From the NCBI GenBank assembly GCA_914767715.1, contig OU612071.1:15002948-15062947 (forward strand): a DNA stretch of 60,000 bases, in the 5' to 3' direction. This DNA comes from Membranipora membranacea. Taxonomy: Eukaryota > Bryozoa > Gymnolaemata > Cheilostomatida > Membraniporidae. Below, in pieces: positions 1 through 13,670 of this stretch. The notes beneath the pieces were generated by a model, which was not told where the DNA came from, made no database searches, and was given only the letters and a program-made list of their open reading frames with translations. The position numbers were made by a program, and so were the translations under genes. The stretch's first letter is position 1. Each line of letters starts with the position of its first letter.

Positions 1-1040
1 ACATGGAAGTGATAACAATATGTACCCTAACTTCCGGGTGGAACTGGTCTTTCATTAATGATATGGAAGTTTTTCATTAAAGTGCTTCAAGTGGAAATCC
101 TGCCTACATACTGCTGGCTGGCATGAGTAAGATGCACAGTGCAAGTACTATTGAAGCCAACACCTCTACTTTAGACATCTATCTCCACCTAATAATATTA
201 CAACTATCTTATGCTTCGGAATTAAAACTTTGATGGTCAAATAACAGCTATCTTAACTGCAATTTGGTGACCTTCATTTTGGAATTGCCCACTCATAAAT
301 TCAAATTCAAAGAAAGATGCACATTGAATACCAGAGACTATGGATAGATAAAACTTTAGTCTCTAGGCTCTGGTACAACCTATGATTATGGCGCACACTC
401 TAAACCTGTCATAAAAATTATCTATAATATCCTTACACTTACATTACTATGTATGGAAAAGCTTCACAAAAATATGCATCAAATTTTTTTTTCCATTTTC
501 TGAGTTTGAGCCATTAGAATAATTATCATTTCCCTCAAAACAACAGAACTAAACTATAAAAACCTTTGAATCAAAAGCTAAATTCCCTATCATGTTATCC
601 ATGACATGAATCCATTGATGACTACATTACCACTTCCCCTCCAGTTGAAACTTTTGAGGTAATGCAAAAAATTGAGTGTTAATGGGTTGAGATTACAATC
701 ATCTCTCCTTGTATAGGAGCCATTATCATAATTGCATGAACTAGCTCAAAAGAGATAACCACGTACAACTCAACTAAATTTCATAGAGTACTCAGAGTGA
801 AAAGCTTTATTTCCTGCAACAGTCTGTATACATGATGACTTGTCAAGTATGACTAGATCATCGATTCCCCCATGGTGGAAACTTGAAGTTATTATAAAAA
901 ATTGAGTGTTAATGGGTGGAGTTAACAGCAGGATAAGACATTAGCGGGTCATTATCGGGTTTAATGCACCCAATGATGACTGTACAGTAATGGTGACATC
1001 ATCTGTATAAAAAACCTGCTCGGCATACAGTGCTGGCACA
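1..1040. other. Gene-free AT-rich DNA with one direct repeat
   Basis: No coding segment is recognisable. A segment at about 632-690 recurs at about 861-920; both hold a match to AAAAAATTGAGTGTTAATGG followed by a diverged tail, so this is an old local duplication. Confidence 0.5.
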
Positions 1041-1049
1041 CATAGGCAA

Positions 1050-1880
1050 TAAATAAAACTTCTACTCAGTAACATGATTCACCCAACTTTCCTGTGATTC
1101 ATAGTGCTTCAGTCAATCTGGTAATTCCAATTGTATTATTTTGTTTTGCTTGAAACATGATATGCTCCTATAAACAAATATCAACACTATTCACATGCCT
1201 ACGATGCGTCTAATATTATTGTCAGAACCGACCGATGCAAGTTTAGCTCAAAAAATTGGCAATAAGGTCATCTCCTTTATGCTATTTAGAAATATGATAA
1301 CATTCAGTAAGATGATTCAATGAAATTCTGGTAATTCCAGTCCAATGGAATCGTATTTGATTGTTCTACTTTGCTCAAAACATACATAAACTCCCTCTAC
1401 CAATATAAATACTGTCAACATGTTTACTGGGTGTCCATTTTAATAAGCGAAGCCATCTATCCTAAATCTGTGCCGAGAAAATCTGAAACTATCATTGCCT
1501 ACATGCTATTAACAGATAAAACTACTCAATAACCTGATTCACTCAAAATTCCAGTGTGTCATGCTGCGCAACCTGGCAATTCCAATGCTATAGAATCGTA
1601 CTTAATTATTTTGTTTTGCTTGATATGCAAAGCTGTTCATGCGTCTTTCCACCTATATAAATACTGTTACATGTTTACTGTGCCTCTGATCATGCAGCAA
1701 AACTATCCAATCCAAAACTAGACCAAGAAGTCGGCAACAACATCGCCCACATGTGTCTAACAATCATAAGCCTCACACCAAGCGATTCATCAAAATTTCC
1801 AGTGATTCACGGCTCTTTCCATACACATTCTCAGTGCTGTGGGAAACCCATCTAGTAGAATCGTATTTGATTGACGGGAT
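1050..1880. repeat. Degenerate tandem repeat, unit about 240 bp, about 3.5 copies
   Basis: Three full units (about 1050-1290, 1291-1515, 1516-1770) and a partial fourth share the same blocks in order: a CAGTAACATGATTCAC-like start, a TGGTAATTCCA block, a GAATCGTATTTGATT block, a TTTTGTTTTGCT block and a TATAAATACTGT block. Identity is moderate, so the array is old. Nothing coding is seen in it. Confidence 0.6.
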
Positions 1881-4832
1881 TGATTGATTGAGGAGGGCTT
1901 CAACATCTTATGAGAGATAATATCATAATCAGTTTGACCACTCTTTCAAAGCCACTCAGTCAATGTTTGAGTAACTCCAAACTTGAACGATGCCAGTGAT
2001 AGGCCTATATCTTTACTGATTTGCAAAAAATTGCTAAAGATGCAAAGAATTCTACATTTCTCTTTCCGCTCACCTATCAACCGAGGGGGGTCAGATGATA
2101 GCTTGGGTCAACCACCAAGCGCTCCACTAAATCTGCTACACTCCTCTCTTTATACTGACGGGTGATGCACAGAGGCATTCATGAAGTGTCTAGATTCTAG
2201 TTTTTTTCTGTGATCTAAACTAGGTACGAAATTTAATAGCAATGTAGCTACACTTTGAGATGATGTTGTGTCATCACAAGTTACCTCTTATTTCTGATTA
2301 GCAATGCATCGGCAAGTTGATGAAGAGCAAATTTTTAGTAGGCTGAGATTAAGCAAATCATTCACACCAATCTGTAAAATTAAACAATGGGTCTGGTGTG
2401 GTAATGCTAGGTATGATGCAAATGTTATGAGGTACCCCACAAACTTAGTGTGCAAAACCAAATGAGCCAGATCACATCAACACTTTTGATCATGTTGACT
2501 AGCAGATGTTTGGTCTAGTATCAACAACAAGTATTTATAATCTTTGGTATCAAGTCGCCATCTCTGCTAAACAAAACTGGAACCGTCCACCTATCTTGCT
2601 TCAAAGAGCAATTGATTAGATAAACTCGTTTTTAACAAATCACTTCTGCGTGGGTGAAACTGATTGTTGATAACCATTCTGATCAAAAGTGCAAGTTGTG
2701 AGACAACAGGTGTTGATTCTCGCAAATCCACATCTCCGCGGATTTTCCTTGTAGTTGACATGCGCTGCTGTGTCAGCGTTTGGACTTAGTTGCACACTCT
2801 CTCATTGGCCATTCGTTTAGCTCTGAAGTTTAAATATAACCTCATAGAACCCGGAATTTGACCTCACTCAATCAGCTGACACAACTTCCTTCTAACTTCA
2901 AACAAAGCATCCAGGGCAGCTGGCAACCTACACACCAGTCACGAGTTTCACTTTCCATATATAAACTTCTTCTCTTGGAAATCCACTTTATTCATGAAGA
3001 AACTGATTTAGTGCCAAAACAAATACAGTAGATTTCCTGTGTGCATGTGCAATAATAAAGGTCTTGAATCTTGGTCAGTCAATTTGAAAAGAACTCGCAC
3101 AGCTGTCGATAATTGGTTTGCGTTGTCCTGACGCAGCAGGTATTGTCTTTTGAAAACGTAAAAACTGTGACCATAAAAAAACTGTCATTGAGTACAGCAA
3201 TGCATGAATTTAGATTCCACTGCGCTGTGGATTTCCTTGCCTAAACATTGTACATTCAACTTTTTGTTCACGTTTTGCCTGAACTGATTTATTTTTGATT
3301 GGCTGTTGGTTTGGCAATGAACACCAATCCAGATAATATATTTATAGATAAGACTGTGTTTACATCCAACTGCTTGCAAAAACTTCCTTCTACTCCTAGC
3401 TTGAGTACTCAAGCTGTTTCGATTCAGGGTTGTAGCCGCATCACTAAAACACCTCCCTTGTCATTGATGCAAAAACAAGTTTTGGAACTCAAGCTATGGC
3501 AGCCATAACAAAAAATATCCAGGGCAGAAATCAATATGGAGATTGCATTAACACAAAAAACAAAACAGTTTCTTTTATTGTTTACTGTTGACTGTAATTT
3601 GCATTGAGCACTGAACTTTAGTTGACTGTAAAACTCCCCAGAATTTCCAATCATTCACTAAATGCGTTCCGTCGTCGTGTTCCAAACTCAGCATTGGCAA
3701 CTTGGAAAAACCCGATACATGATATGGCATGACCCGACATGGAAATCCCAGTATTATTATAACCAATATGGAACAATCATCATGATAACACAAATCAGTT
3801 TCCCAATTTTCTATCATCCTTTATGTAAATAGAATACGGAATGATACGATAAAATGATGAATGTTATCAACATGTGAGCTAGATGTAAGTTGAGTCCCTG
3901 CCAAAGTGAGCATTCAATGCCAAGCTTCATCGCAAATAGCACGGTCTACGAATAATACATGGAAAATACCCAAAAATATTCCCACATGAATCATACTTTA
4001 TCGCTGTACTTGAGATACAACATGGATACAGGTGGTTCCTGGAAAGTTCCGTGCGAGTTTTCCATGCTCTCCGCCACCGGTACAAATTATCATAGAACTG
4101 GGCAATTCCGGTTAAGATATAGCATATAATAATAATAATATAGCAATTATGGAATTATGTGTCCAATTTAATAAAACGGATCAAGGTATTTTCCTAGGTT
4201 TATGTCATTAATATAAGACATAGCCGGTCTTATTACAAGACATCATGGGGGGCGCTGAATGGAAATGTTAGTTCACAGTTATAAATAGGAAACCAGTGAG
4301 GCTTTAGGGAAACCATGGCGAGTTGTATAAATACATAAAATAAAATACAAAGGATCAAGTCTATCTCTGTTTTGCGTCTCCTTCCTTAATCCCTATCTAC
4401 TTATTAGGTAAATCCTCTTAGCCAGGCGTCACAAATCAGGCAAAGTCATTGTTTGGCTAAACTGAGTACGTCATAACGTAACCAGGACATGTTAGCTTAA
4501 AACAAGGGATTATTATTTGTGAGGTTTCAATCCCGGATTGCAGGCCTAGGGCGTCCAAACTTGGTCCTGGTCAGATTATCAAATACTCAAGTCTGTCGGA
4601 CCATAGACCGGATCATAGACTGTTGCATGCCAGGAATGCTTTGATATTAGTAGTCTATGGTATTAGACTAGTAAACTCCTATATTAGTAGTCTATGGTAT
4701 TAGGCTCCCAACATCGTTTTGGGCGCTGGGCTTGGCTTGATAACTAACTAAATCCCAGAAAATCTCTCAGTGCATGGAAGCAAATAAGATCATGTTTTAC
4801 AATAGTTAAAAAGACAATGACTGTAGCCTGTA
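1881..4832. other. Gene-free stretch
   Basis: Only short chance reading frames are present. A 22-bp block reading TATTAGTAGTCTATGGTATT occurs twice at about 4644-4702. No further element is recognised. Confidence 0.4.
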
Positions 4833-4858
4833 GCCTGTCTTGACAAATTCTGTTTGAG
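4833..4858 (+). repeat. Solo half of a TAGCCTG fold-back element
   Basis: Matches the left arm of the hairpin family (TAGCCTGTCTTGACAA) seen complete at 15033-15106, but has no right arm here. Confidence 0.45.
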
Positions 4859-7800
4859 TCGGACTTGTTCCCTCCCCCCCCCCCCTCTCCTACCATTTTG
4901 CAGCTAGCCGACCCTGGGCAAGAGGAGGAAGGGACTAAGAATTGTCAGCTATTGGTTTCTTCAGCTCTCTTTTTGTTCATACACAACAAATCATACCAAA
5001 TAGGTCAGCCACTGGCTAACCATCATCCTAAACTAAAGAAGCAGACTTGAAAAAAAACTGTGATCTTTTAATGCTTCACAACCGGTCGACCATCAAATAT
5101 GCTGTTTTTTGTTTTAATTTCCTTCTTATTGCAAAAGATTTGCAAAACTACTTTAATTTCACCTGAAAATGGGCAAAAAATTGAAATCAAATGTCCACGT
5201 TGTGTTATGACGTAATGCCAATATCTTCAAGGTGGTTAATCTGATACAAAAAATCCACCATGTCATACAAAAACATGTTGCCACATTTCATTGCCACATA
5301 ATATCACTTTTTTTTACAAACATTTCCGTTTTCATTCACTCTGAAAGATTTCACTTTTCCAAGCACATCCTTATTTTCTAACCTGTCATACAGAAATATT
5401 TCCTTATAATTTTACAGTGATCTGGCCTTCAGCCATGAAGTTAGAGGAACTTGCCGAGCGATAAGGATTTTGCAATTATGTTTATTACTCTAAATTAAGT
5501 TTATTACTCTAAATTCTTAGCAATGTTGGCGTTAGGCCAGCATTGTTACAAATTTCTTATCGGCAGAGCCAAGCCAAAGATGCTCACTGATTGGTTGAGC
5601 TGTGTGGTATTCTGGTATTCCCATAAAAGCTTTGGTATCTTTTGCTTCCCTGATGTTAGTAGATAAAGGATGTTGGCTACCTGCCAACATCTGTAGTTTT
5701 CACAGAGTGCTGATTTGCTTCAGTTTGGAAGCAATAAATCACTGATAGATTATTCTATCGGCTTTGCATCCATTTAGGCTTTTTTCCCATCAAGTAAACA
5801 CCACCATACAGAACAGGTTTGCTCCTATGTCTCTACCAATAAGGACAAGTCCCGTGTACTTTGACCTTAACTACTTGATTATTACTACATCATAGTAGAC
5901 GATAGATATCTATAATCACTGTTAGTATATTATACTGCACCACCTTAACCGCAGCTATTCTTTTGACATGAGAAACTTTTTTTTTATTCAATAATGTAAC
6001 CAGGGAATGGTAATTATGCAAATTGCGATGGTGTTTTTAACAAGCCTTTGCGTCATTCCCTATTATGACAAAAATTTGATTGGTGTGGCTTCTGTTTTTA
6101 CATGAAGATCAATGTTGCAGAGTGGGGCCGAAGTCTGTGTGTATAGTTTACTAAGAATTTGGGACTAGGCTCTGATAAGTTTGGCTGTACCCTGGGGGCT
6201 TTAAATGTTTAATTGATCGATCATTCCACCTTTCACTGGTCCTGCTCTCAAATCATTCACTTCTTGAATGGACTTTATAACGTCTGTGTTAAAAAAAACT
6301 AGGGTTTGGAACAAAGTGATAATGAGGATTTGGCTCAAGAATCCCAGCTCACTCTAGTAGAGCCCATTGTCATCCCCTACTATCACATGTGCCACAGGTG
6401 CTCATGTGTAAATGGAGTGCATTCAGAGCAAGAAATACACCGCTAAGGAAATTACAATTGTATTAATTAGGTTGTATTATATAGAAATTACAAAGAGTGT
6501 TTTTACTTCACAGGCACTGCGTCTGATTTGGACAAACTGTTGTTTGCGTCCTTGGTATCAATTACTCAATTGATTTCCATTGCGCCTCACATAGTGTTTG
6601 GAATTCCAAATGACAATGATAGTCGTCACTTCTATGACTGGTGTATAGTGATAGAATGAACCTGGGAAAAGATGACGATTCAATGGAATTCCCAGTCATC
6701 GGCGCGACTTGGCACTCATACTTCAGGCACATTGTTGCAAATCACATTGCAAAAAAAAACCTAATTCCTGTCTATTGCATCGTAGCACTTTCAGTTAGGT
6801 TCGCAATAATTTTGAGTCATAAACGACAATTTTACCCGTTACGCACTCATAGTCACTTGAAACTCGACTTTTCCTGGAATAAACTATTCCTAGCTTTATC
6901 AATAAAATCAATTGTTGGTAATTGTAAATTGGTATCTATCATTTAGATGAGTAATGCTGTCAGCATTGATCACCAGTCGAAAATGGCTTTCCGGACGTAC
7001 AACCTGGTCTAACTGCTTTCATAACGGAGGCCCTTGACTTCACTCCTTCTGCCGATCGCCCAATAATGCATCTTAATGTAGCTTGATGAAAACGAATATT
7101 TAGATAGGCAGATATTACAGCTTCTGTAAGGAGATGGCAGGGGGAGAGACATAGGTTGCCAACTTAGGAAGACATCGCATGTCAGAGCTAGGGTTGAACC
7201 CAGTTTGTCTGCAGAAATTGACAATTTGTGTCCTAATTCTATCCCAACAAAGCTTGTCAAGACTGGCTAAGCAGTAAGCACCCAAATAAAACCTCATTGA
7301 GGAAATTTGATGTCAATTGGTGCAATCCATAGACAAAACATGGCTCATTGGTGCAAACCCACAAACACCAACCAATGCCAATACCTTAATCTATGTCTGA
7401 CAAGATGGAACTTCTTTTCTACTACTTTGCATAAGAGAGGAAATGAATTCCTTGACCCACGAATATACTCAACTTCCAATAGTGACATACTACAAATCTG
7501 AGAAGTCAAATGAAAGCGGGTTCAATTAGGTTCAATAACATGCACAGCGAGGGGCAGTGATTGATTTATTAGTATTTAATAGCAATGATCTGATTAAGCC
7601 TGGGCTGTGCCCTTCCTCAACTGGTCAGCTGAGGACAAACTAATGTAAGGCAACAACAAACCACAAGAGAGTGATAGCTCTACCACAATATAGAACAAAC
7701 GCGTCAATGTTATACCCCAACAAATATGCGAGTCCAATCGGTTTGAAACATGTAAACACCAAACCTAGGCTTCAATCTAACATGATATCTCATGTATATG

Positions 7801-8260
7801 CTTTCTTTATGATGTTAATAGAATAATGTAACTATGACTTAATTGGATATAGATGTAATACAGCAACAAATTGGTTGAAAGACCAAATGACAGTAGAGTG
7901 GTTGCATCTTAATAGATGTGCATGGTAGTGGCGCCTCTTGAGGATTCCCACATATAACTGTTTTTAAGGAAATAGCATTCCCAAATCCTTCTCGCATGGG
8001 AACCGGTAACAGAAACCATTTAAATGCCTACGAGACGCTGAGGAACCCATAAAGTTTCCCTCACAAACTTCAATCATTGAGAGATTGATTGCCAACTCAA
8101 ATCAACCTACATCCTTGTTCTCAATCATTATGAAATTCTCAATGAATGACAATGTCGCAACCTATCATCTCTAAAACAGGGAAGTAAGGCGTCCCTTATC
8201 ACTGATTGCATATCCCCCAATGACAAAGCATTGCATCTGCATGAGCTTGACTTAGCGTGT
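4859..8260. other. Gene-free stretch with small hairpins
   Basis: A C-tract lies at about 4868-4885 and an 18-bp tandem duplication at about 5480-5515. Two small hairpins occur at 5521-5546 (CAATGTTGGC / GCCAGCATTG) and 5668-5691 (GATGTTGGC / GCCAACATC). A solo right arm of the TAGCCTG fold-back family is at about 7245-7269. No gene recognised. Confidence 0.4.
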
Positions 8261-8526
8261 CCATAGTTCTAGGGGAGGCAAGGACGCTCAGCCGCCCCTA
8301 GAATGCTCAATAGAGTGGCCTAAAAATGCTATAATTGAATATCCCATGCCAGAATCAGCTCATTTAGGACTTCCATTTGCTATCTATCATCTATCAGCTA
8401 TCATCGAAACGCTTCGGACGCTGGGGACTAGGGACTCAGGAGGAGCTTACAATACCCAACCTGGTGTTACTTCACAGCCTCAAGTATTTTTGCCTCCCCT
8501 ACAATTTTTCCAAACTGCAGCCCTAG
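8261..8526 (-). mobile_element. MITE family A, copy 1
   Basis: Diverged copy of the family described at 41568-41806: a TAGTTCTAGGGGAGGCA end, an interior with AGAATCAGCTCATTT, and a closing GCCTCCCCTAC block before an AAACTGCAGCCCT end. Strand '-' means that the end with the ATGGTAGGGG block lies on the right. Confidence 0.7.
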
Positions 8527-11500
8527 GGAGTGGAATTTAGTGTCATAACATGCTCTGCAAAGTGCTTCCTTGTAGGGACCCTGGGCGCTCAAAGGTTGCG
8601 ATCAAATCTGCAGCAAAGGGCTATAAACATCTCAAAAAACAAAGAAGTTCTGATATAATGGTGTGTCACTGTACAAGGTAAAGCAGTCTCTCCCTGCACG
8701 CCTGAGTAGGGTTTGCAATTAACTCAAGTATTTGTTGAGGGTGTGAGAGGAATTTATACGGGGAGTGTTCAAGACTCCCTTCCTTCATGTTTCCAAAGAT
8801 GATTAAACTTTGCTTTTGCTGCAACATTGATGACCTTGAAGGTTGAATATCGCGACGCTAATGATTAGGCAAAAATATTGTAGTCCTGAGCCAGCAGCCT
8901 GGTTGACTTTCCTAATTCTTAAATTATGAACTGAGATTCAATAAATGCATCAAGCATCAGCAGCTAGCATTAAGACGCCTTGGTTTACTTTTCCTCATCC
9001 ATAATTCTGATCCGAAACTCAATAAATGCGATAATCAGAGAATATTTAATTAGATTACATATAGGCTCTTCTCTGTTGCAATCTTCGTAGCTGCATCTCA
9101 TTAGCCCTTATGAATTTGATAACATCCTTGTTCCGGATTACTGCATTGCACCTCAGTGTTGCCAGCAGAGCCATAGTGCTTGCCTCCTGGAGGCACTGTG
9201 ACATTGCGTCGCGTAAGTAATATGCTAAACAATTTGTTCGCAGAATCATATGTCATTGGAAACTGTCTCATCAGGGTAAATTTAGCTGCATAGGTAGGAG
9301 GCACGAGATTGGAGGCATGATCAACCTGTCACAATATTACACTAAGGAAGCTTCCAAGCTGTCTTGGTTGGTGGCACTATGTACCTGTGTGAGGGAGAAG
9401 AAGCTTGAATGGTTGTCAATGTGATTGAGTCACGGAACCTGCCTGACATTTAACGCCCACACATCGAAAACTCCTTACTATTTAGAGTCGACCTTAGTGA
9501 ACTGATCGAAGGTCATTAATTTGGTTAACCAATGACAATGGTGAAAGCCATCGTATTGTTATTTATGCTGGTCAAAGATTTACCTTCATTTATGAAATGG
9601 TGGTATTTCACCAAGAATGGAAGTGCTTTTGTAACAGAATCATCAATTTGACTTGGCCCAAACTTTAATATTAGAACCAATTGTGTTCAGGGAGACTTTA
9701 TATTTCCTACATATGTACAGTGAAATATTTGGGCATAAAACTTGCAAGTTGAAATTGCAATATCAAATTCTGTAGCCAGACCAAACAACAATCATGGGAG
9801 ACTGCGCCAATGCTAAAGAAATCTGATCAATAACTACACATGCAAAATAGTGTAACATGCATAGGGTTTGGTCAACCCCCAGGTGTGCTCCGACCTGCCT
9901 GCAGAGCAACCCGGCGCAGAATTTGCAGCCTCACCTTTTAGGCAACCATAATACATCGGCACCCATGCTTCGAAATGTGGATGTGATATAACTACCTGAT
10001 TTTAATCAACCTCACAAATTGGTAGGATTAGGTCAAAAATAGAACAATGTTGAGGGTGATGTTGGAGCAGTGAACCATTGGTGTTTGATAACCACACAGA
10101 TCTCTTCGTAATCTTCAACGCTGACGTGATGTTCACATCCATTCATGCTTCACATTGACAGGGAAGTGACAAAATTACGCGGTGAGAAAGTAATTTTCCC
10201 GGTGGTGATAGTGCCATAGTTCTGGAACGCTCAGCGCAAATACAAGCTGCAGGGAGGCCGCCCTAAGCGCAGCAATCAGAAGGGAGAATTAGCTTAAACG
10301 GTGTACTGAAAAGCAAAGATTGCAAAATTAAAAACCAGTTATATGATCCTGTAAAAGGCACACCTATTGTGTCAACATTAACAGCATAACACCGGTCATG
10401 TATCAGATTTCACAACCGTTCCTGTTCTTTCTCCAAATTTGTCATTCTTGGAATCTTGCACGAAGAAGTAAACAGAATTTAAGAAACATTTAAGTCTATC
10501 TGTTCCATCTTCATGGAAAATAAATGAATATATGCCCAGAGTTTGACATCTATTTCCAAGACTCGATACGCTAGGCTCAATGGAATTCACGAAATTGGTT
10601 GCTCTCCTTGGGTGATGTGATAACTAATTGGGGAGAACTTAGAACATAGTACATACATGGGTAGAAATAAGTCACCTACAGTTTTATAAGTCTACACTAT
10701 TATTCCTTACACATGCTTATCCTCATATGAAGACTAAGACGTCTCTATAATCAACCCTGGTCCCCTGGACCTGAACCAAGATACCGCTTTATAAGCTAGG
10801 TGCAAATATCGCCTTTTCGAATGTGTGCAAAAAGGCAAAATTAACCTCCTGCAAACAGGAAAGACTTTAAAAATTTTGTTTCTGTCTTGATGCAGATTCA
10901 CTCATGTGTCATGAGTGACGAATAACAGGATGTTTACATGGGATCCTGTTTGTTTATTTCTTTTGTGCAAATCCTGGAATGGAAAATAAAGAATCTCTAT
11001 TGGATAACTTTAGGAGTTGATGACATGGCTGAGATATATAAATGATGATTGTGTTTACATCATCAGCCTAGATTTACGTCTGTGACTCTGACAGTGGGCT
11101 GAGCTTTGCATACTCTTTACATTCAGATACCTGTAATTATATCGGCCACGTCATAATGGTAGATGACCTGCGTTACGACTATGTCCTATAGTCTATACTA
11201 CGCCTGCCTGAATGATGCAATTGTTTTGCCCGAAGGCGGACTGCGCGCACAACAACCAGGCCTAAAATTAATACCGTACCCTCTTTATGACTGTAATGGT
11301 GGTGAGGTGCAAGCAGAACTGATTGTAGGATTGCATAAAAACAGCAATTTAGAGAGAGATTGTAAAAAAAGACTTGACATCCCCAAACCAAACTTTGCCC
11401 TCAGTATAATATATAGTTTATTATGATGAATTTAAAAGGTTTTGATATAACAGTATCCTAGATTTGTTAATTTTTCACTGAGGTTGTATGTTGATGTGCT

Positions 11501-13159
11501 GAATACGTTTACCATTTCTTCCGCTTGTCAAGTCTGGAGGCTTAAGGCAAAATTTGATTGAGCAACATTATGTCAGTCAGGTTGCGGTAACAGAATACCT
11601 CAAGGCTGAATCTAATCTAATGAGGCAATCAAGCTTTGTAAAGTACAAGACACCTGCCAGGCGATTCCAGGAAACTTTCACTAAGCCTTGTCACGCGGCT
11701 ACATTTTTTGTTTTGTGCAGTAGCCTCATGACAAAGCTAACTTTCACTACTATTCAGTGTGTGTATGTGTACAAGGAGTTAACTCTGCTATATCCTTGGT
11801 GTGTGTGTGTGGGTGGGTGTTGGTTGGGGATGGAGCTTATTGTTTAGAACACATAACATATTTTGAAATTATTAGCAGGGTTAGTGTTGTTGACTTCAGA
11901 ATGTTGCAGTAACCTTTGTTGAGCAGGTATGATGAGTATGCATGGATAGCACAAAGACCACAAAATAATGATTGATAAGAGTCATCAACATATAAATATA
12001 AAAACAAAATGTTTATGCATAACACTCATGAATTGAAATAAAGATTTTAGTTAGAGACTCCTTGCACTGCCCTACTCTACATGGGTATACTTAACCTGTC
12101 AATGGGAGTCAAGGTTTTTGAATGGAACTATGCTGCTCAAAAAGGCCACAATGAGTGTATGCAATAATTCAAGTTTGCTGCTGTGGACGATGAGATTGCA
12201 CAATCTGGTGCTATTCGCTGCCAAGCAGGTGTTGCTGCTGCATGTTGTGGTTTTGGCCGTGTGTTTGAGTGCCATTATGGGGGGGAGGTGATTGTTGACC
12301 GATTTTATAAGTCAGTGGCACCCCTCGATGTATCTACTTTCTCGAGTTAGCTAACTGGAATTATCTAACTTCTCAGTCAGCCGTAGCATGCCAAGAATCT
12401 AACGGCAGTCTCAAATGTACAACTTCGCATCTCAAGGACTCAAAGTTCACACTCCAGCCGTCCAGTTTGTTATAATGCAAACCAGATCCATCAGCGACTG
12501 AGCTTGTAAAGAACAGGTTTATGTCATTATTTATTTCGTCATCTGAAGCGAGAATTGACATGGCACACTCTCCGGATTAAAAACCCTCTTGTTGGTACAC
12601 CTATAGGACGAAATGGTCAAGATGGTATTTACAACATCATCACCTCTTTATAACAATTATGCGGGGAGGGAGGTGGAGGAGGGTATGACCGGTTGTGTCT
12701 TGTCTAAGTGTGACGTAGCTCAAGGCAGGGGGGAGGGCAGCAACCATAACAACTGTGATTCATAAGCTGTATTATTGTCACCGCTAGTGTTCCCCCTGCA
12801 GGGTTTCTGACTCAGACATGCAATGTTACTCAAACACAACAATATTTTGCTTCCAAAATAAAAACAAATTTTTGCCCCTTTTCTTTTGCCCATGTGCACA
12901 GTGATAACTAACATGTGACATGTCACTAATTGGGACAAAACTTTTGCTGCGAAGACGCCAAGGCCCTCATGTCCCAATCCTTGACCCCCACACCCAAAAA
13001 CAATCAAACTTGACTGACTTGATGGTCTATTTTTGGCAATTTCATCCTTACTACGGTGTGCACACGGAGCGTCTCATTGTGTTATTGTCACCCACTATAC
13101 CCTAGAGGAGTAAAGTAATTGCAAAGGAAAAGTTGTTTTTTTCACTCAGGTTCAAAAAA
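8527..13159. other. Gene-free stretch
   Basis: Holds one short tandem duplication (8908-9034, separate entry) and a GT-rich patch near 11800-11825. An open stretch at 12168-12350 without a start codon is discussed under rejected items. No gene, RNA or transposon end is recognised otherwise. Confidence 0.4.
8908..9034. repeat. Degenerate tandem duplication, about 70 bp unit
   Basis: Two units share CCT(T)GGTTNACTTT and then ACTCAATAAATGC-like blocks in the same order and spacing. Confidence 0.5.
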
Positions 13160-13335
13160 GTGAAATTTACTACAAGCTATCATTTACACAACCTTATTAC
13201 ATAATATAAACTTCCAACTTAGCTAGTGAATATTGGCGCTAGCTATATTATATTATATCATATTATATTATATGGAGTAACCTCCAAACCATCTAAACTC
13301 TAGCTATCATTTACTCCTCGAGGGTACTTTTAAAT
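13160..13335 (+). mobile_element. MITE family B (AGCTAG-rich), copy 1
   Basis: Shares with about six other places in the window an ordered set of blocks: GTGAAATTTAC, ATTTACACAACC, CTCCCACCTTAGCTAG-like, TTGCTAGCTAACATTAAGTCA-like and a closing TTTACTCCTCNAGG block. A TATTA microsatellite sits inside it at about 13243-13272. Its length and repeated occurrence suggest a short non-autonomous element; ends and target duplication are not resolved. Confidence 0.45.
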
Positions 13336-13563
13336 TTCTAGCCCAGGTCAAGATTTATAACACAAGATTATTCAGCAGTATTAGAAAGTCATGGTGATAT
13401 CTCGGTGTAGACTGGTTGGGTTATCTTAGTTTGCGTAATGTCTCAGGGTGTGTATTGAGGAATAAGCTAGAATTAGGTTGCAACTCTTATTAAATGATGA
13501 GCAACTCTTTAAAACGTCCCCTGGTCAAGTGATACAACAATATCTGTGACTTGGTGTACTTGG

Positions 13564-13670
13564 TCAACCATCTTATTGTAACCTCAGTGGACAAGCTGTT
13601 TGGTTTGGGGCGGTGGTGGTGGTGTCCCAACCAAACAGCTTGTGCACTCTGGTTATAATAAGATGGTTGA
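13564..13670. repeat. Large imperfect hairpin, arms about 45 bp
   Basis: Left arm 13564-13609 (from TCAACCATCTTATTGTAACC to ACAAGCTGTTTGGTTTGGG) pairs with right arm 13626-13670, with a short GGTGGT-rich loop. Likely a fold-back element of unknown type. Confidence 0.7.

Noticed and set aside
7180-7215. tRNA B-box-like GGGTTGAACCC
   Set aside because: It is a small palindrome without an A box or a cloverleaf around it.
12168-12350. Open stretch of about 60 codons reading like protein (SGAIRCQAGVAAACCGFG)
   Set aside because: No start codon, no convincing splice sites, another frame is open as well, and no domain is recognised.
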